A DNA stretch of 64,000 nucleotides from Adiantum capillus-veneris (GCA_014529385.2 CM043967.1:8272501-8336500), one strand, 5' to 3'. Shown: positions 21,768 through 33,240, counted from the first letter of the stretch. Notes: generated by a model from the letters alone, not told the origin. Numbers and translations: made by a program.

Positions 21768-22081
21768 TTGGTAGGGTTTTGCAATTCCATTTGGCACACA
21801 TGTTCCTATAGTCCATCCTAGCACACTGGTGAAATTTTTTCAAGTTTGGGCATGTTTTTCCTCAGTTTATTCCATTTCTTGATTTATGGCCATATTTTTT
21901 TGACTTTGACCATATCTGTTTTCTGGACCCCTTATTTATCAATTCCCTTGGTTACCATCTAATGTTTCCTTGACTTCTAGTGATTTGTGTTGAAGGATCA
22001 CTTTGCTACCCAATTGCCTATATTCCATTTGAGGTTGGAGATCTAGCAAGAGGACATTTTGTATTCTACAAATCAGCAGAG

Positions 22082-22493
22082 GAGTTATGTTTCTTTTTCT
22101 TAGCCTAGGCTCTATTGATTACCTTGATTGGAACAATTGGTTCACTTTCAGACGAGCTACTAGGTATCACTTGAACTACGTTTACTAATGTTTTACCCTT
22201 GTTTAAAGGATTTTTAGGACAATCTTTTGGGAAGTGTCCTCCCTTTTTGCAACATTGTATGCAATAAGCTTCAACTGGCTTGAGGTTTTTGTCAGGCTCT
22301 GGGCATTCATTTTTCCAATGATCATTTGCACCACAGTTATGATAATTTCTCGTTCTTGGCTTAATCATGGGTCTTACCATAGAAGGTCTAACACCTTGAT
22401 TAGCTACATAATACATTGGTGCAAGCTCTGGTGGAGTATAAGTCACAGGTTCTTCCATTGGTGGTGGATGTGAACTATACCAATCTCCTTCTA
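22082..22493 (-). pseudogene. Gag zinc-knuckle fragment inside the E3 leader array
   Basis: Minus-strand ORF (22524-22105) that closely matches E4 gag 16086-16520: the same proline-rich run, NQGVRP-MVRPMIKP, two knuckles and the tail up to ITRA/INRA with its AAGAAAAAGAAACATAACTC 3' edge. The first knuckle has Tyr for its first Cys. Homology ends abruptly on both sides, where leader repeat sequence resumes. It is a captured or recombined gag piece, not a gene. Confidence 0.85.
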
Positions 22494-22713
22494 CCCTAAG
22501 AAAATTCAAGGACTTTGAAAGCATTTTCAGCTAGATTTTACAAACTTTGAAACTTTGAATGTTTCTCTTTGGCACTTTAGTTTCTCACAAATCTTCTTTG
22601 AGCTTCAAATCAACATTTATGTACTATCATCACATCATTTGCCCTGTATTTCTCATCTATAGGATTATTGGTTTTGTAAACTCTTGAAATCTATCAAAAT
22701 TTCCCTTGGAGGT

Positions 22714-23120
22714 ACATAGATCACGATCCATGTTCTGAGGTCAAATGCTACCAAACTTGGTGGGTTTGTTTTTTATACATATCCTAAGCCATTTGACATA
22801 GAATTTAGGAGTTAATCTCACTTTAGCATAGGTTAGACCTAAAATGACCATTTGCAGATTGAAAATGCTAGATCTCTTGGTTGGTGGTGATTTTGTAATC
22901 CATTTTGTGCCCAATTTGCATGGCATGCTCCTCCTTGCTACCTCTAACCATAGGCTAAGTTTTTTTAATGAATCTATCATTAGGGTACATGGATCGCGAT
23001 CCATGTTGGAGCATGGATTGCAGATCCAAGTAGCACAGTTTGTTTCTGGGTTTATGGGTAGTCTATTACCCAAGTTCTTTTTAGATTAGGGTTTTAATAA
23101 CATGGATGGCAATCCATGTT
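22714..23120. repeat. E3 palindromes, cluster of three
   Basis: 22714-22733 (one arm mismatch), 22987-23006 (perfect 20-bp palindrome, centre GATCGCGATC) and 23100-23119 (8-bp arms). Between the last two, CATGGATTGCAGATCC at about 23012 is a further degenerate copy. Confidence 0.9.
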
Positions 23121-23410
23121 CCACATCCTTTTGCAACTATGATTAGCTGGACTAAATTTGCCGAGTGTTAGGAGTCTATTGATCACAAGGTTTTTTGTTT
23201 TGACATGTGTAGCTGCTCCAAATGGGCTCTGACAGTTTGCAAACTTCCCGTCTTTGATTTGATGTGTTCTGTTGATTTCATGTTTTTGGTGTAGTGTGGC
23301 ATATACACAAATGTTCATGCTAGTTTAGTGATCATACCTGACAAATCTGGTGTAGTAAGAGCTAATGTAGTGGTCGCAACATGCAAAAATGCGGCGGAGA
23401 ACTCTTAGTT

Positions 23411-23415
<5 letters not shown>

Positions 23416-23490
<75 letters not shown>
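23416..23490. repeat. (CT)n microsatellite, ~75 bp
   Basis: Uninterrupted CT run in the E3 leader region. The ORF on its minus strand is only an Arg-Glu repeat. Confidence 0.97.
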
Positions 23491-23497
<7 letters not shown>

Positions 23498-24056
23498 AAT
23501 GAGCTTGATTTTGCCCCATTCTAACTATATGTCCTCGACCTACCTAGAATGCCCTGTGCATACTTATCTTGTTGGATCATCTTTTCTTGTCATATCAACT
23601 GCAGTTTGAAAAGTTCATCATTTGGACATTTGGTCACCAATTGGCCTCTAATCTGTAATTTGATCCTTTAAAGGTTGGCTCAAAATCCGCACTCCGCCAA
23701 TACTTTCTATATTTTCCATGTCCTAAGCTCCTGCTTTGTAGATTTTGCATTTACTTTCAAAACTTGATTTTGGTTATGTGTCTTGGATCAACTCATTAAC
23801 TTTTTAGCCTTTTTTAAAATCTTTTTTAGCTTATAATTAAAGAAAATTATCGATAATTATTATTATTTGGCCAAAATTTTACCAATATTATTATGCTCAC
23901 TCATATATACATACTCTCAGTCTAGCATCTCTCTTCTCATGAATTTTGCCATACGGTTCACTAATATGCCTAAAAGAGCTCATGCAAAGGCAATTAATTA
24001 ACAAGAAAATATTATATACAAAGTTATGATCATCTTGCTGCTAGTTTGTGTTACTT

Positions 24057-24066
24057 CCCCCTTCCC
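24057..24066 (-). promoter_or_regulatory. E3 possible internal polypurine tract
   Basis: Plus strand CCCCCTTCCC followed by ATTTTGAGTCGTCCTG, then GGCCATGTAATGTGGCCCTA (24130). The same order (C-rich tract, GAGTCCTCC, then CCGTGTAATGTGGCCCTAT) occurs in E6 at 43634-43748, and the terminal PPTs of E3 and E6 have similar downstream sequence. It marks the border between PR2 and the second leader. Confidence 0.5.
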
Positions 24067-24381
24067 ATTTTGAGTCGTCCTGTACAAATATATGATGTGG
24101 TGCATGGGCGCAAACTATGTGTCTATGCAAGGCCATGTAATGTGGCCCTATCGTGCAAAGTGAAGAGACACATGGGGTAACGATATGATGTGCAAGATAT
24201 GGGTCCTGAACTATCTATTTAGTGGCTTTTGTTGGCGAGATTTCTTTGAAGCTATGAAGCTCAAATAAATGGATTTGGAGAAGAGCCACATGTTCTTTGA
24301 TGGTAGAGGTTGGTAATCTTGACATGATTCCTATTTAGTTGGTTTGGTTTGTTTCACAATCCATTTGAGTTGCTTTGATTG

Positions 24382-24409
24382 ATAGCATGGAGACCGTGAT
24401 CCATGCTAT
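24382..24409. repeat. E3 inverted repeat (10-bp arms)
   Basis: Arms ATAGCATGGA and TCCATGCTAT around GACCGTGA. It resembles the ACATGGATC family but lies upstream of the internal PPT, so it may be chance or a displaced copy. Confidence 0.7.
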
Positions 24410-24599
24410 TGTCGATGTTGTTTTGGTCTCCATTGCCATGTTGTTGGTGCGGGTTGTTTTTGGTTGTGTTGGATTGCCTTTGATATCCAATGAGAAGTGA
24501 CTGATTGGACAGTGGGGGTTGAATTTAATTACATATGATTTTGGGAATCCAAATTTTTGTTGGATTTGATTGCATCATGGACTTCTTGACCCAAATATT

Positions 24600-24996
24600 T
24601 TTTATTATCTTGGTTGAAGACGATGGTGTAGGTTTAAGTTTTTCTAAAAGATGCTGAATTTCCCAAAAGTGATATGTTTGCACCAATAAGTGGTGAAGGA
24701 TTCGTCATGGAATTTGAGTTGTAAGGTGTCATCCTGCCAATTTGGTGTTGCTTGGTATGTGCACATCTAGGGTGCTCCAAGAATCATTGCTTCATTAAGA
24801 CCGGTATGAGCCATTACATTAAATTGATGAGGAAAGTTGGACCGTCAACAATGACTGATAAATTGGCTTGTCCCAAGCTGAGCATTGTCCCATGATTGAT
24901 TGCCTTGAGCTTAATGTGTTTTGGTGATAGAGGTTCTGTGGCCATTATCAAGAATGTCAAATATTTGATGGCATTGGCTCGTGCTCTAGTGTCCAC
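24600..24996 (-). pseudogene. E3 second protease-like domain (PR2)
   Basis: Begins ALVDTRARANAIKYL near 24990 and continues through NLSVIVDGPTF; after a frameshift near 24815 it reads MILGAPWMCTYQATPNWQDD, matching E4 PR2 (MILGISWMQTYREIPDWD). The active site reads D-T-R-A. It lies directly downstream of the gag knuckles, with no pol between. Confidence 0.75.
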
Positions 24997-25814
24997 TAGT
25001 GCACGTTCGGTGGAACCATTGAAAAGTTGAAGGATAATTTGTACATCATGGTAGCTTTCCCCTTGTTATCAGAACTTTTTAGACAATGTGTAATTAGATG
25101 GTCATTTGTACATCCCTCACAGTACCCAAAGACTTTGATGCACTCTCCTTTGTGTGGACAACTTCTTGCCCAATGATCACCTCCACATTGGTGGTGGGGA
25201 ATTTTGTGGAGTCCCCATAGGTTGGCCTGCTTTAGGAGGGTATCCCCTAGGTCTGTAGTTCTAATTTTCCATGAACATAAGTGTATTTTCATCAATCAAA
25301 TAATGGTTTTTTGTTGGTTGTGTTATGTACGATGGTTTTGTCATCCACTCAAAACCTATCCAAGGGATTTTTCCTTCAAGAGCATAAGCACTACCATCTA
25401 ACCCTTTCTCATGCTTTTTGTCTAAATCTTCAAAATATGAAACTACCGGCATCATCCTTGGATCCGCAGGTGCCTCTACAGGTTGTGAAATTCTCACCAT
25501 GGCTATGTTTTCCTAGGGTAAAGCAGGTTGTTGTCCCAACACAAGTTGAGGTTTTCCCCCCGCTTAGACTGCATTGCTTTTTCCTACTTGGTATCTTGGA
25601 GGTGATGGAAAATGTTGTGCTCTACGTGGTCCATATGGTCTTTCCCAGTTTTTGTAGTAGAAACATTTGTGGGTTTCATGGATTGTCCATTTTTTCTTGA
25701 TAGCACACCACTTTGATACATGCTGCATGTTTGCTCTTGGTCTCGACTGCATGTTGCACCAATGAGTCGGATGGTCTCCTCCACGAGTGTCACATTTCCA
25801 TGTGGGTTGTTGTT
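24997..25814 (-). pseudogene. E3 gag, zinc-knuckle region
   Basis: Open stretches at 25848-25564, 25500-25261 and 25295-24996. Three knuckle-like motifs: CDTRGGDHPTHWC (second Cys replaced by Arg), QCGGDHWARSC (first Cys lost) and CEGCTNDHLITHC (all ligands present, CX2CX3HX4C). A solo LTR is inserted immediately upstream of the first knuckle. The first codons of the 25848 ORF belong to that LTR. Confidence 0.8.
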
Positions 25815-26884
25815 TGTTGGACGGATACGCCGCGACGGACGTCAGCATAGCGAGAACTCACCTAACATATAATGTAAACTGAGGACGAAGCTCGACCCGC
25901 AAGCGCGTGGAAGCAAGCAAAGGGTGTCAACCTCTACTCGACCGACTAATGACTACTTCCTATAGAGATATCAACTCTACATGCCATCGGTTCTGTGAAT
26001 GTGAGAGTATCCTATGATGCTACCACAAGCCAAAAGCCCATTAGACGTTCTCGAAACGTTACGAAACTTGAGGGATATCCTATCAACACCAATAGGCCAC
26101 TCTCCCTAAGGTTCGTGACCAAAAAAACCTACTCGATACCCTACTTGCAGAAACGCGTAGGATGTCTGGCCGGTTTTTGCAGATCGGTGTTTTCGAAAAC
26201 TAAAGTGCCTACTGTGTATCTCTACTCGCTCTGGTCGCGTGGACATGCTGAAATGAAAAAACGGACAACAGTTACTCACCGAAACTCCAAAAGTAGCTCG
26301 TGGGTGAATCTGCCAAAACACAGACGAACGCGCGTGATGTAAGCATCAACGCGTAGCTCTCCTCGTGGGCAACACACTGCTGCTCTCTGTTTGCGATTCC
26401 GACCACCGTAGCTCCTGTAGCATACACACACACTCTCTCACTCTCTCGCAGTCTCCCAATGACACAGAAGATCCGATTTATTAGAAGTCTCCTTACAAAG
26501 CTTTAGGTTTTGGCTTATATACTAAGCCTTGGAAAACCTAATGTCCGACCAAAATGACCTGATTTGTCCCTAGGCTTCTATAGATCTTAATTACAACACT
26601 GTGAGCTGGCTTTTCTCATCCAACAAGCATCTCTAGCCAAAATACAATTGTCGACTTAAAATATGAAGTTCCCGTAAACATTACAAAAGTGGCCGTAATG
26701 GCTCAAAATAATAATAACGGGATATTCAATGATGTCCATGAGCTTGTATCTTCACATTACAACATCCATCTTCGTCTTCATCACTTCATCAGCATCTTTA
26801 TTTGGAATCTTTAGAGAATCTTTGAGGAATATTTATGGAATCTTTGTGGAAGCGTTGTTGAAAGGTTGACCTTTCAACATTGTT
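25810..26884 (-). mobile_element. Solo LTR of the E6 family with 5-bp TSD
   Basis: TGTTGG...CAACA at 25815-26879 (1065 bp), flanked on both sides by TTGTT (25810-25814 and 26880-26884). The first ~400 bp align with the E6 LTR at 37409 (shared CGGATACGCCGCGACGGAC, GACGAAGCTCGACC). A TATA-like ATATACTAAGCC/GGCTTAGTATAT lies near 26515. It carries the half-site ACGCGTAGGATGTCT at 26153-26167, the same half as in the E6 leader palindromes. Recombination between two LTRs left this single copy inside E3 gag. Confidence 0.93.
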
Positions 26885-27560
26885 GTGTGTTCGAGTTTGG
26901 CCTATTACCTTGGTTCATCCTTCTGATCACTTTTGATCATTTAATCAACACCCACATCACAATTGGTACCCACTTAGCTTCAATGTGGATTCACTAGTGA
27001 TCAAAGAGGTGCTACTTGTCCCTTGGTCAATATCCTCCGTCACCTCCCCTTACGCTTTACAATTGTCTACTAGATACAATCACTCTCTAGTGACTTGCTC
27101 AAAGGTAACACATGCCTTCAATTGCAGATCCTTTTTTGGAGTCTCATTCCACAATCCCCCTATGAAAAGAACTAACAGTCTCACATCCTGAGGCAGCTCT
27201 ATGGCAGAACATCTTTCAAGGCTTCCTTCACCTTTTCTTTTTCCTTTTGTCTAAATGCATAGACTTGGAAAACTGTATTATGCTAATCCCTCTCTTTGAG
27301 AATTCATCTGAAAGCTCTCATAGAAGTTGTTCTAGGGTCAATCCAAATCCTTCATACTGAGTATGGAAATCCGTTACCTACTCACTCCTCAATGCTTGTT
27401 TGAAGATTGAAACATGTGCATATGGATCTCCCGACCCACTATACTTTTTGGGTACATACTTTGCCACTTGAAATGGTCGATTTTGGTAGCCATTCCAACC
27501 ACTCTCAATCCTCTTGATAGAGTCTCTCTAGCTTTGTATTCTCCCCTTGGAACTACAATC
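26885..27560 (-). pseudogene. E3 gag capsid region
   Basis: Using frame changes, minus-strand blocks read VPKKYSGSGDPYAHVSIFKQ and VTDFHTQYEGFGLTLE, the counterpart of the E4 capsid, then FKQKEKEKVKEALKD. Frameshifts near 27430 and stops throughout. Cut from the knuckles by the solo LTR. Confidence 0.75.
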
Positions 27561-28869
27561 GGTGTCCTCTCCGCTACTCTTTCATACAATTGGTCTGTTT
27601 GATCTCGTGTAAAAATAAAAAATGTTCTAGTTTTGTAAGTCAAATCAGGTGCTTCATTGTCCCTATAAGCGTTCAAAGAAACTCTAGACCCCAATGGTCC
27701 CATAGGCTTTACGTTCAAGAATCGTTGGTGACCGACTAAATCTTCCACTCCCGTTCTTACTAGACTTACATATCTAGTTTTTGGTCTTGTTTGGGTTGTT
27801 GTGGGTCTAACTTGCTTGGGGGTTACATAACATTGATGGAGTGGTCCACCAAATATGTATACCGTTCCAACTCCTTACGGTCTATAGGAGAGTATTTACG
27901 GCCATGTTTATCCATCATAGCAACTTGAATATTTTTCCCTTTTGTGTATGTAAAAACATACAGTTTCTTGCGGTTGGTCAGATCCTCAATGCACGATTCA
28001 TCACATATATAATAGAGTGTTTGCTCTCCATCATTGAATTATACAACCCCACATAGGTGTTGTCTGCATTGATCTATTTTGTCTTGTTAATGCAACTCAA
28101 CACAACATTTGCTTTCCCAACTTGGGGTGATCATCCTTTAATTCCTCATCTACTTTGTCCTTGGTGCCAGTCAACCCCCATTTTTCCACAATAAAGGGAT
28201 TAGGCACATCTAGATACATCATTCCTTCTCTATCAAAGTACCTATCTCCGTTATAGTTCACATCTACAAGATCCTTGAATTGCTTGGTTTGTTCTCCAAT
28301 TTAACACAACAATAGTCCATACCATCCTTATAAATTTTATCTTTCAGCTCGTTCTTGAATTGGAATTCTAGGTACGTTAGCTTGACATCCACTAATGCAG
28401 GTCAGGAAGGACCTGCCCCTATGGAAGTTCCTTCCTTAAAGATCACCATGTTGAAACCCTCGTCCATTATGCTACATGATCTCTCCAATGAGACAGACCT
28501 TCCTCTATAATGGTTTCTAGTGGATGAAGCAGTTTTTGATTCACACTCTCTTTAGTTGAAATGTTGTTCACTTGGTCTCTTAGGCTTGGATTTCTATTCT
28601 GATAGAAACTTCATGAGTGCAAATTCATGAAGAAATGATATTACAAAACCCCAACCTTGTTACCTCATTAGTTGCTTTTTGTTATCTCCGATTTGACTTA
28701 CTTGATGAGCCGCACCCTCTAGCTCCTGCACCCTGTGAAAAATTCTTGATGGCTATGAGTTTACAGCTACTCTATTTGTTCAAGCCTACAGTCAGCAAAA
28801 TTTTATCCCTCACTTTCACCAAACTCACAACTTTACTTGTAACACCCACAACTTAAGTCCAATTTCAAT
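27561..28869 (-). pseudogene. E3 gag N-terminal module (unknown domain)
   Basis: Broken frames read FNMVIFKEGTSIGAGPS, VNYNGDRYFDREGMMYLDV, then KKLYVFTYTKGKNIQVAMMD and KHGRKYSPIDRKELERY. They match E6 gag block by block (FTIIFLEGTNSRGALVY; VYDDGDRFRDEKGNHYLIV; KVLYLFSYEIAMGKDIVFVD; RYGLEYKRILPEEVEK). The module precedes the capsid and looks like a beta-rich domain; I do not recognise it. Confidence 0.65.
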
Positions 28870-29562
28870 TTTGAAAAGACCACCAGGGTCCGGTGTAATT
28901 TTGGTCTCAGTGTGTTTCAGAAGAACATGGATCGTGATCCATGTACTTCAGTAAAAAAATGGGGTGATTTTCATCGCGCACCTAGCCCTTGGTCTAAAGA
29001 TCTCAAATCTATGATTTTTGTAAAATTTGAGTCTGCTTAGGGTGGACAAAAGTCAGATTTGGTTCTTTTTTATTTGAACTAATTTTTCTCTTTTTGACCG
29101 CCTTCTAAATTTATTTCACTTCCTTGCTTTGGGATCTTCTATTCAAAATGGTTTAAGCTTCTTACTGGTCCAATTCTTGTTCAAACTTTCAAGAAAGGTA
29201 CATGGATCATGATCCATGTTGGGAAGTCAACTTGCCTTTTCTTGATACCATTAGGATCAACACGTTTCCTTAATGTTAGGGTATCAAAGGTTTTGAATTT
29301 GAACTAGTTTTTGTCAGCCAAAAGTGATTTCTCAAGTCTATTCTTGCGGTTTTTGACTATCTACTATTTTTAGCTTTTTTCACCTCTTTTGTAAACTTTT
29401 TTTTAAGTACTAGACAAAGAGAAAGATTGATCACAAGATGTAGCAGAGTTGTAGCTCACAGTTGACATCCAAAATCTCCCTCTAGATAATGATAATGTCA
29501 CTTTTAAAACTAAGGGTGTGACCCAAAGACTTGGGACCCTTTCCCACGGCCATTGGCCACTT
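28870..29562 (-). other. E3 first leader (upstream of gag) with palindromes
   Basis: Palindromes at 28925-28944 (9-bp arms, GT centre) and 29200-29219 (perfect 20 bp, centre GATCATGATC), 275 bp apart and each within (A)G(G)(T)ACATGGATC context. No coding potential. A PBS is expected near 29541-29559; TTCCCACGGCCATTGGCCA there is at best a heavily decayed match. Confidence 0.7.
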
Positions 29563-31775
29563 TACAAGGCTTGTAGGTTCTTGTGAGGGCCATGTCAGGG
29601 ACCCTCGGCTGAACCATTTTCAAATGGATACTCCACAATTCTTGACATCCCTCCTTATTACTTCAAACTTTCCAATTGAAATCATCAGACTAATTGTAAA
29701 CTCAGCCTTCCAGTGTTTATTAAATAGCTACACAAAAAACCCTCATTCCCAAGTTTGATTCCCGCTCCGTAGATCGGAATCCCTTATCCCATTTTTGACT
29801 AGACAATTGGGTTCAACTTTTTGGCCAACAAATTAACCCTCCGTAATCCACCCACCAACCAAACCGTTTGATAAATGCACCTTCCCAAGGTAACACTATG
29901 ATACTGGAAAACAATATTCCAATCATGTTAAACCAACAATATATTTCAAACATTTGAAAGCAGAATGCAAACTGTAGCATACCCTTGCAAGTGTGCATTT
30001 ATCAAGTCGCTCCTACCTTTTTTCTTTGTAGAATATTTTACTTCTTTTTTTCTTTAGTATTAATAAAACTATCTAGTTATCTTTAATGAAATCACATATA
30101 CACCTCCAAGCATATCCCTATCCTCAACCTAGGACTCGGGTATAAAGGCACATGTGGAGACGGTGCCTTGACACAATTTCCAACTCTTATTTTTCTTTAT
30201 CTTGTATGAAAAAGGCTTTAAAGATAATCTACTTTAGGTTCGTTATAAATCAATAACCCGAGAATCAAAGCAAAGGTCTGGTTGATGAGGACAATTGCGG
30301 AATAGCCCATTTAGGTTCCTAACCTTTCAAGGTTCCTTTTTACCAAACAATCACATCCTCCTCCCTTATTTTGATCCCTTCATGGATCCATTTTCCCTTC
30401 CTCATTTTTTGTCAAAATCAGGTCTACCCGTACTTAGTCAATTTCTAGACGCATCCGCGGGTCCCTATCACCCGGTCGGGACTCACTTCCATTCAATCCC
30501 ATTTCTAGGATAGTGAATGAACCCAAGCTCAAAACATAGACCAACGGTTATCATCCCTAGCCAAAAAGGACCATCGCCCGTTGCATCCCATAGGTAAACA
30601 AACATTTGTACCGGCCTTTTCTAAACATGTAAGACAAAGTTCACACTTAAATCTTGTATGTTATGCTAGGGCTATCCACATCAAATCTTCTCAGTAAATT
30701 TTTTAATCCTAGTTGAAATTTACATTAGGTTTATTTGATTTATAGTCCCTTAGTTCCTATATCGTTTTAATTTCTACTCAAATAAGACTTTAAGAAGACA
30801 ACGAATCCCTTGAAAATTTAAGGTTTTGTCTCACGTAAGCTTCAAGTTAACCTCAACTTTGACAAATCCCATTTTGGTCCCTTTGCATCGTTTGCCATCC
30901 ATGGGGCATCTCCATGGAAGTGATGGGAGTTCTATGTTCAAGTAACATAGTCACGACATCCATGAAGCTATTCCCTTACTCTCCCCTTCAAATTTTCAAA
31001 ACAAACTTGAAAATAGACAAACTTCAAAATAAACAATGCATATGCTTTCTAGCAATGAGTTCTGCATTGGTGTGATCTATGCATGGTAAACACAAAACTG
31101 CGGAATACACCAGCTTGAGATCTTAAGACAAATAATCTAGAAACTTCCTTTGAGTGCTTATGCAAGATTCAAATCCTTCCATGCATGATAATGTAAGCGT
31201 AAAAAAATTTGTGAAGTTCCTAAGAGTAGATATGCTAGTGTAGTGAAAAATGCACATGTAATAGTGTATGAATGGTTAACAAATGATCCTTTAAGAAGGT
31301 ATTTAGGCATACCTTTGCTACCATGGAGAGGATTAATTATGTATCTGGAAGAGACTTATGGTTTTGGGATTTTCCAATTGATAGGGGGGGGGGGGGGGGT
31401 AACCTTAATTGGAAGGAAATTCCCACTTCCAAGGAAAAACTCCTTTGATTAAGATAAAGCTACCCTTCAAAACTTAACTCTTCTTGAGAGAATTAGTATT
31501 AACTTGCTCTTTTTCTCTTTGAAAGAAGAAAAATCATATTTCTTAAATCTAAATAAAAACTTGTGAACCTTTCATAAGAGCATTCTTTTTAGAGTAAATT
31601 ATACTGCCACTTTGAATAGAATGGTTAATTCCAAAAAAAAATCAATACTTAATTGCCCGTGATTATGTGGCAGTTATCTTATGCATCTTAAAAATAGAAA
31701 AAGATATTCCTGGTGGGGTTTAAGAATATGCATAGACATTAATCATCATCCAACATGCATACTATTTTAGTATTA
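29563..31775. other. Unassigned stretch
   Basis: Short ORFs only (up to 75 codons), with no domains. It holds a 16-18 nt G homopolymer at about 31385-31402. The E3 5' LTR should start at its left edge, but no partner repeat was found to confirm it. Confidence 0.4.
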
Positions 31776-32243
31776 TCTCCAATCACCTACAGTTTCTACT
31801 CTCTCTATGCCATGTTAGTATGGTAATCTAGAGAACGGAACTTGAAATATAAGTATGGTGTCCAGTCACCTATGGTTAAAGAGAGTGCTTTCTACTCTCT
31901 CTATGCCATAGTAGTATGCTAATCTAGAGAACAAAATTTGAAATATAAGTATGATCTCCAATCACCTATGGTTAAAGAGAGTGCTTTCTACTCTCTCTAT
32001 GCCATGTTAGTATGGTAATCTAGAGAACGGAACTTCAAATATAAGTATGGTGTCCAGTCACCTATGGTTAAAGAGAGTGCTTTCTACTCTCTCTATGCCA
32101 TAGTAGTATGCTAATCTAGAGAACAAAATTTGAAATATAAGTATGATCTCCAATCACCTATGGTTAAAGAGAGTGCTTTTTACTCTCTCTATGACATATT
32201 AGTATGGTAATCTAGAGAACTTTAAATAATGGAACTTGAAATA
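31776..32243. repeat. 96-bp tandem repeat in a 192-bp dimer pattern
   Basis: Five units start at 31776, 31859, 31955, 32051 and 32147. Units 2-4 are 96 bp; unit 1 lacks ~13 bp near its start (where the TATGGTTAAAGAG segment should be). Units 2 and 4 are identical as read (GCCATAGTAGTATGCTAATC); units 1 and 3 share the other variant (GCCATGTTAGTATGGTAATC, GAACGGAACTT). The alternation makes a two-unit higher-order repeat. No coding content. Confidence 0.95.
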
Positions 32244-33240
32244 ACATCATAGTTACTGGTTAGCAACGTTGCTAGTTGACAAGAGAAAAATAGTTATTTG
32301 TCCTTCTAAGAAAGAGGAAAGTTTGCTTATGTAAAGGTGAGAGCTTAAGCATGAATTAAAGTATAATGAAGAGTTACCCAATGTTTAAGGTGTGCAATGG
32401 CATGAAGATGACAAGAAACATTACCTTGGTGTGTATGGTAAGAGTCTTCTCCTTGCTTTGGTGATTGAAGTAGCTTGTTGACGTAGTCGACTCTCCCCCT
32501 CTTCAAGACCACCAATAGCTCTACTTGGAAGGAGAGAATGGAAAGTGGCAAGAGATATTTAAGCTATGAAAAGATTAGGGTTATGAGAGTGTAGTGGGAA
32601 GAATAAGATCAAGTTATAGGAAGCATGGTTATGGTTTTTGGCCATGGATTCTCTTGGAGAGGAGGTGTGTGTAGGAGATGTGTTTAGGAGGTGTGTGTGT
32701 GTGTGTGTGTGTAGGGCAAGAGGTTTGGCTATGGCTTCCTCAAGCTTCTCTACAAATTACTCTCTAGTTGCATCCTAAAAAGGGAGGAGAGAAGTCAAAA
32801 AAAAGAGAAGAGAAGCCCTCTTTTTATGCACATTTTTGATAAGTTCTTTCACTTATCTTGATAACTTATCTTTCTTTGATACCTTATCTTACTTATAAAA
32901 ACTTTCTCAACAAGTTAATTACCTTATCCTTATCTTCTATTTTTCTTCTTTATCTTTTTGTTTTTCCTTTTTCCTTATCTTATCTTTTCCTTTATGCTAA
33001 TTTTTCTCAAAATGAAAAGCTATTTTCCTATGCATTGGTTATGTCCAGTTCCCATGGAATAAGCCAAAAGTGTCTCGTGAGTATATTTTGGTGCTTAAAT
33101 TGAGCTCGAATTTTCTTGAGAACAATTGTTTTCCTTTCTATTATTTTCTTTTCCTTTTTCATATTTTAAGTCGATGTCTTAGATGTGTTGGCCTTGCATA
33201 AGGGCTAGGAGAAGACCCTTACAAACTCCCCAACAAAAGG
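32244..33240. other. Unassigned stretch with (GT)n
   Basis: A GT run lies at about 32691-32712. It is otherwise T-rich with TTATCTT repeats (32840-32990). No domain recognised in ORFs 32345-32551 (-) or 32858-33103 (+). Confidence 0.4.

Larger units (their letters stand above)
21291..23960 (-). other. E3 second leader array (upstream of ORF3)
   Basis: Noncoding, with the palindrome family built on ACATGGATC at 21748, 22714, 22987 and 23100, plus a degenerate one at 21484. Adjacent intervals are 264, 273 and 113 bp. A gag fragment (22082-22493) interrupts it. Removing that fragment makes the 21748-22714 interval 554 bp, or two units of 277. Confidence 0.7.
10890..29562 (-). mobile_element. 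E3: Ty3-type element with palindromic leader arrays and ORF3, nested and broken
   Basis: Minus-strand parts appear in consistent order from right to left: palindrome-bearing leader (28870-29560), gag N-terminal module, capsid, zinc knuckles, second protease-like domain (PR2), internal PPT (about 24057), a second palindrome-bearing array (21480-23960), ORF3 (21290-20120 and 11995-11071), terminal PPT and an LTR remnant (10890-11057). E4 lies inside ORF3 and a solo LTR lies inside the knuckle region. No RT, RNase H or integrase is visible, so gag appears fused to PR2 by deletion, or the element was non-autonomous. The 5' LTR was not identified; the right boundary is approximate. Confidence 0.7.

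Noticed and set aside
23325-23519. Arg-Glu repeat ORF
   Set aside because: Product of the (CT)n microsatellite.
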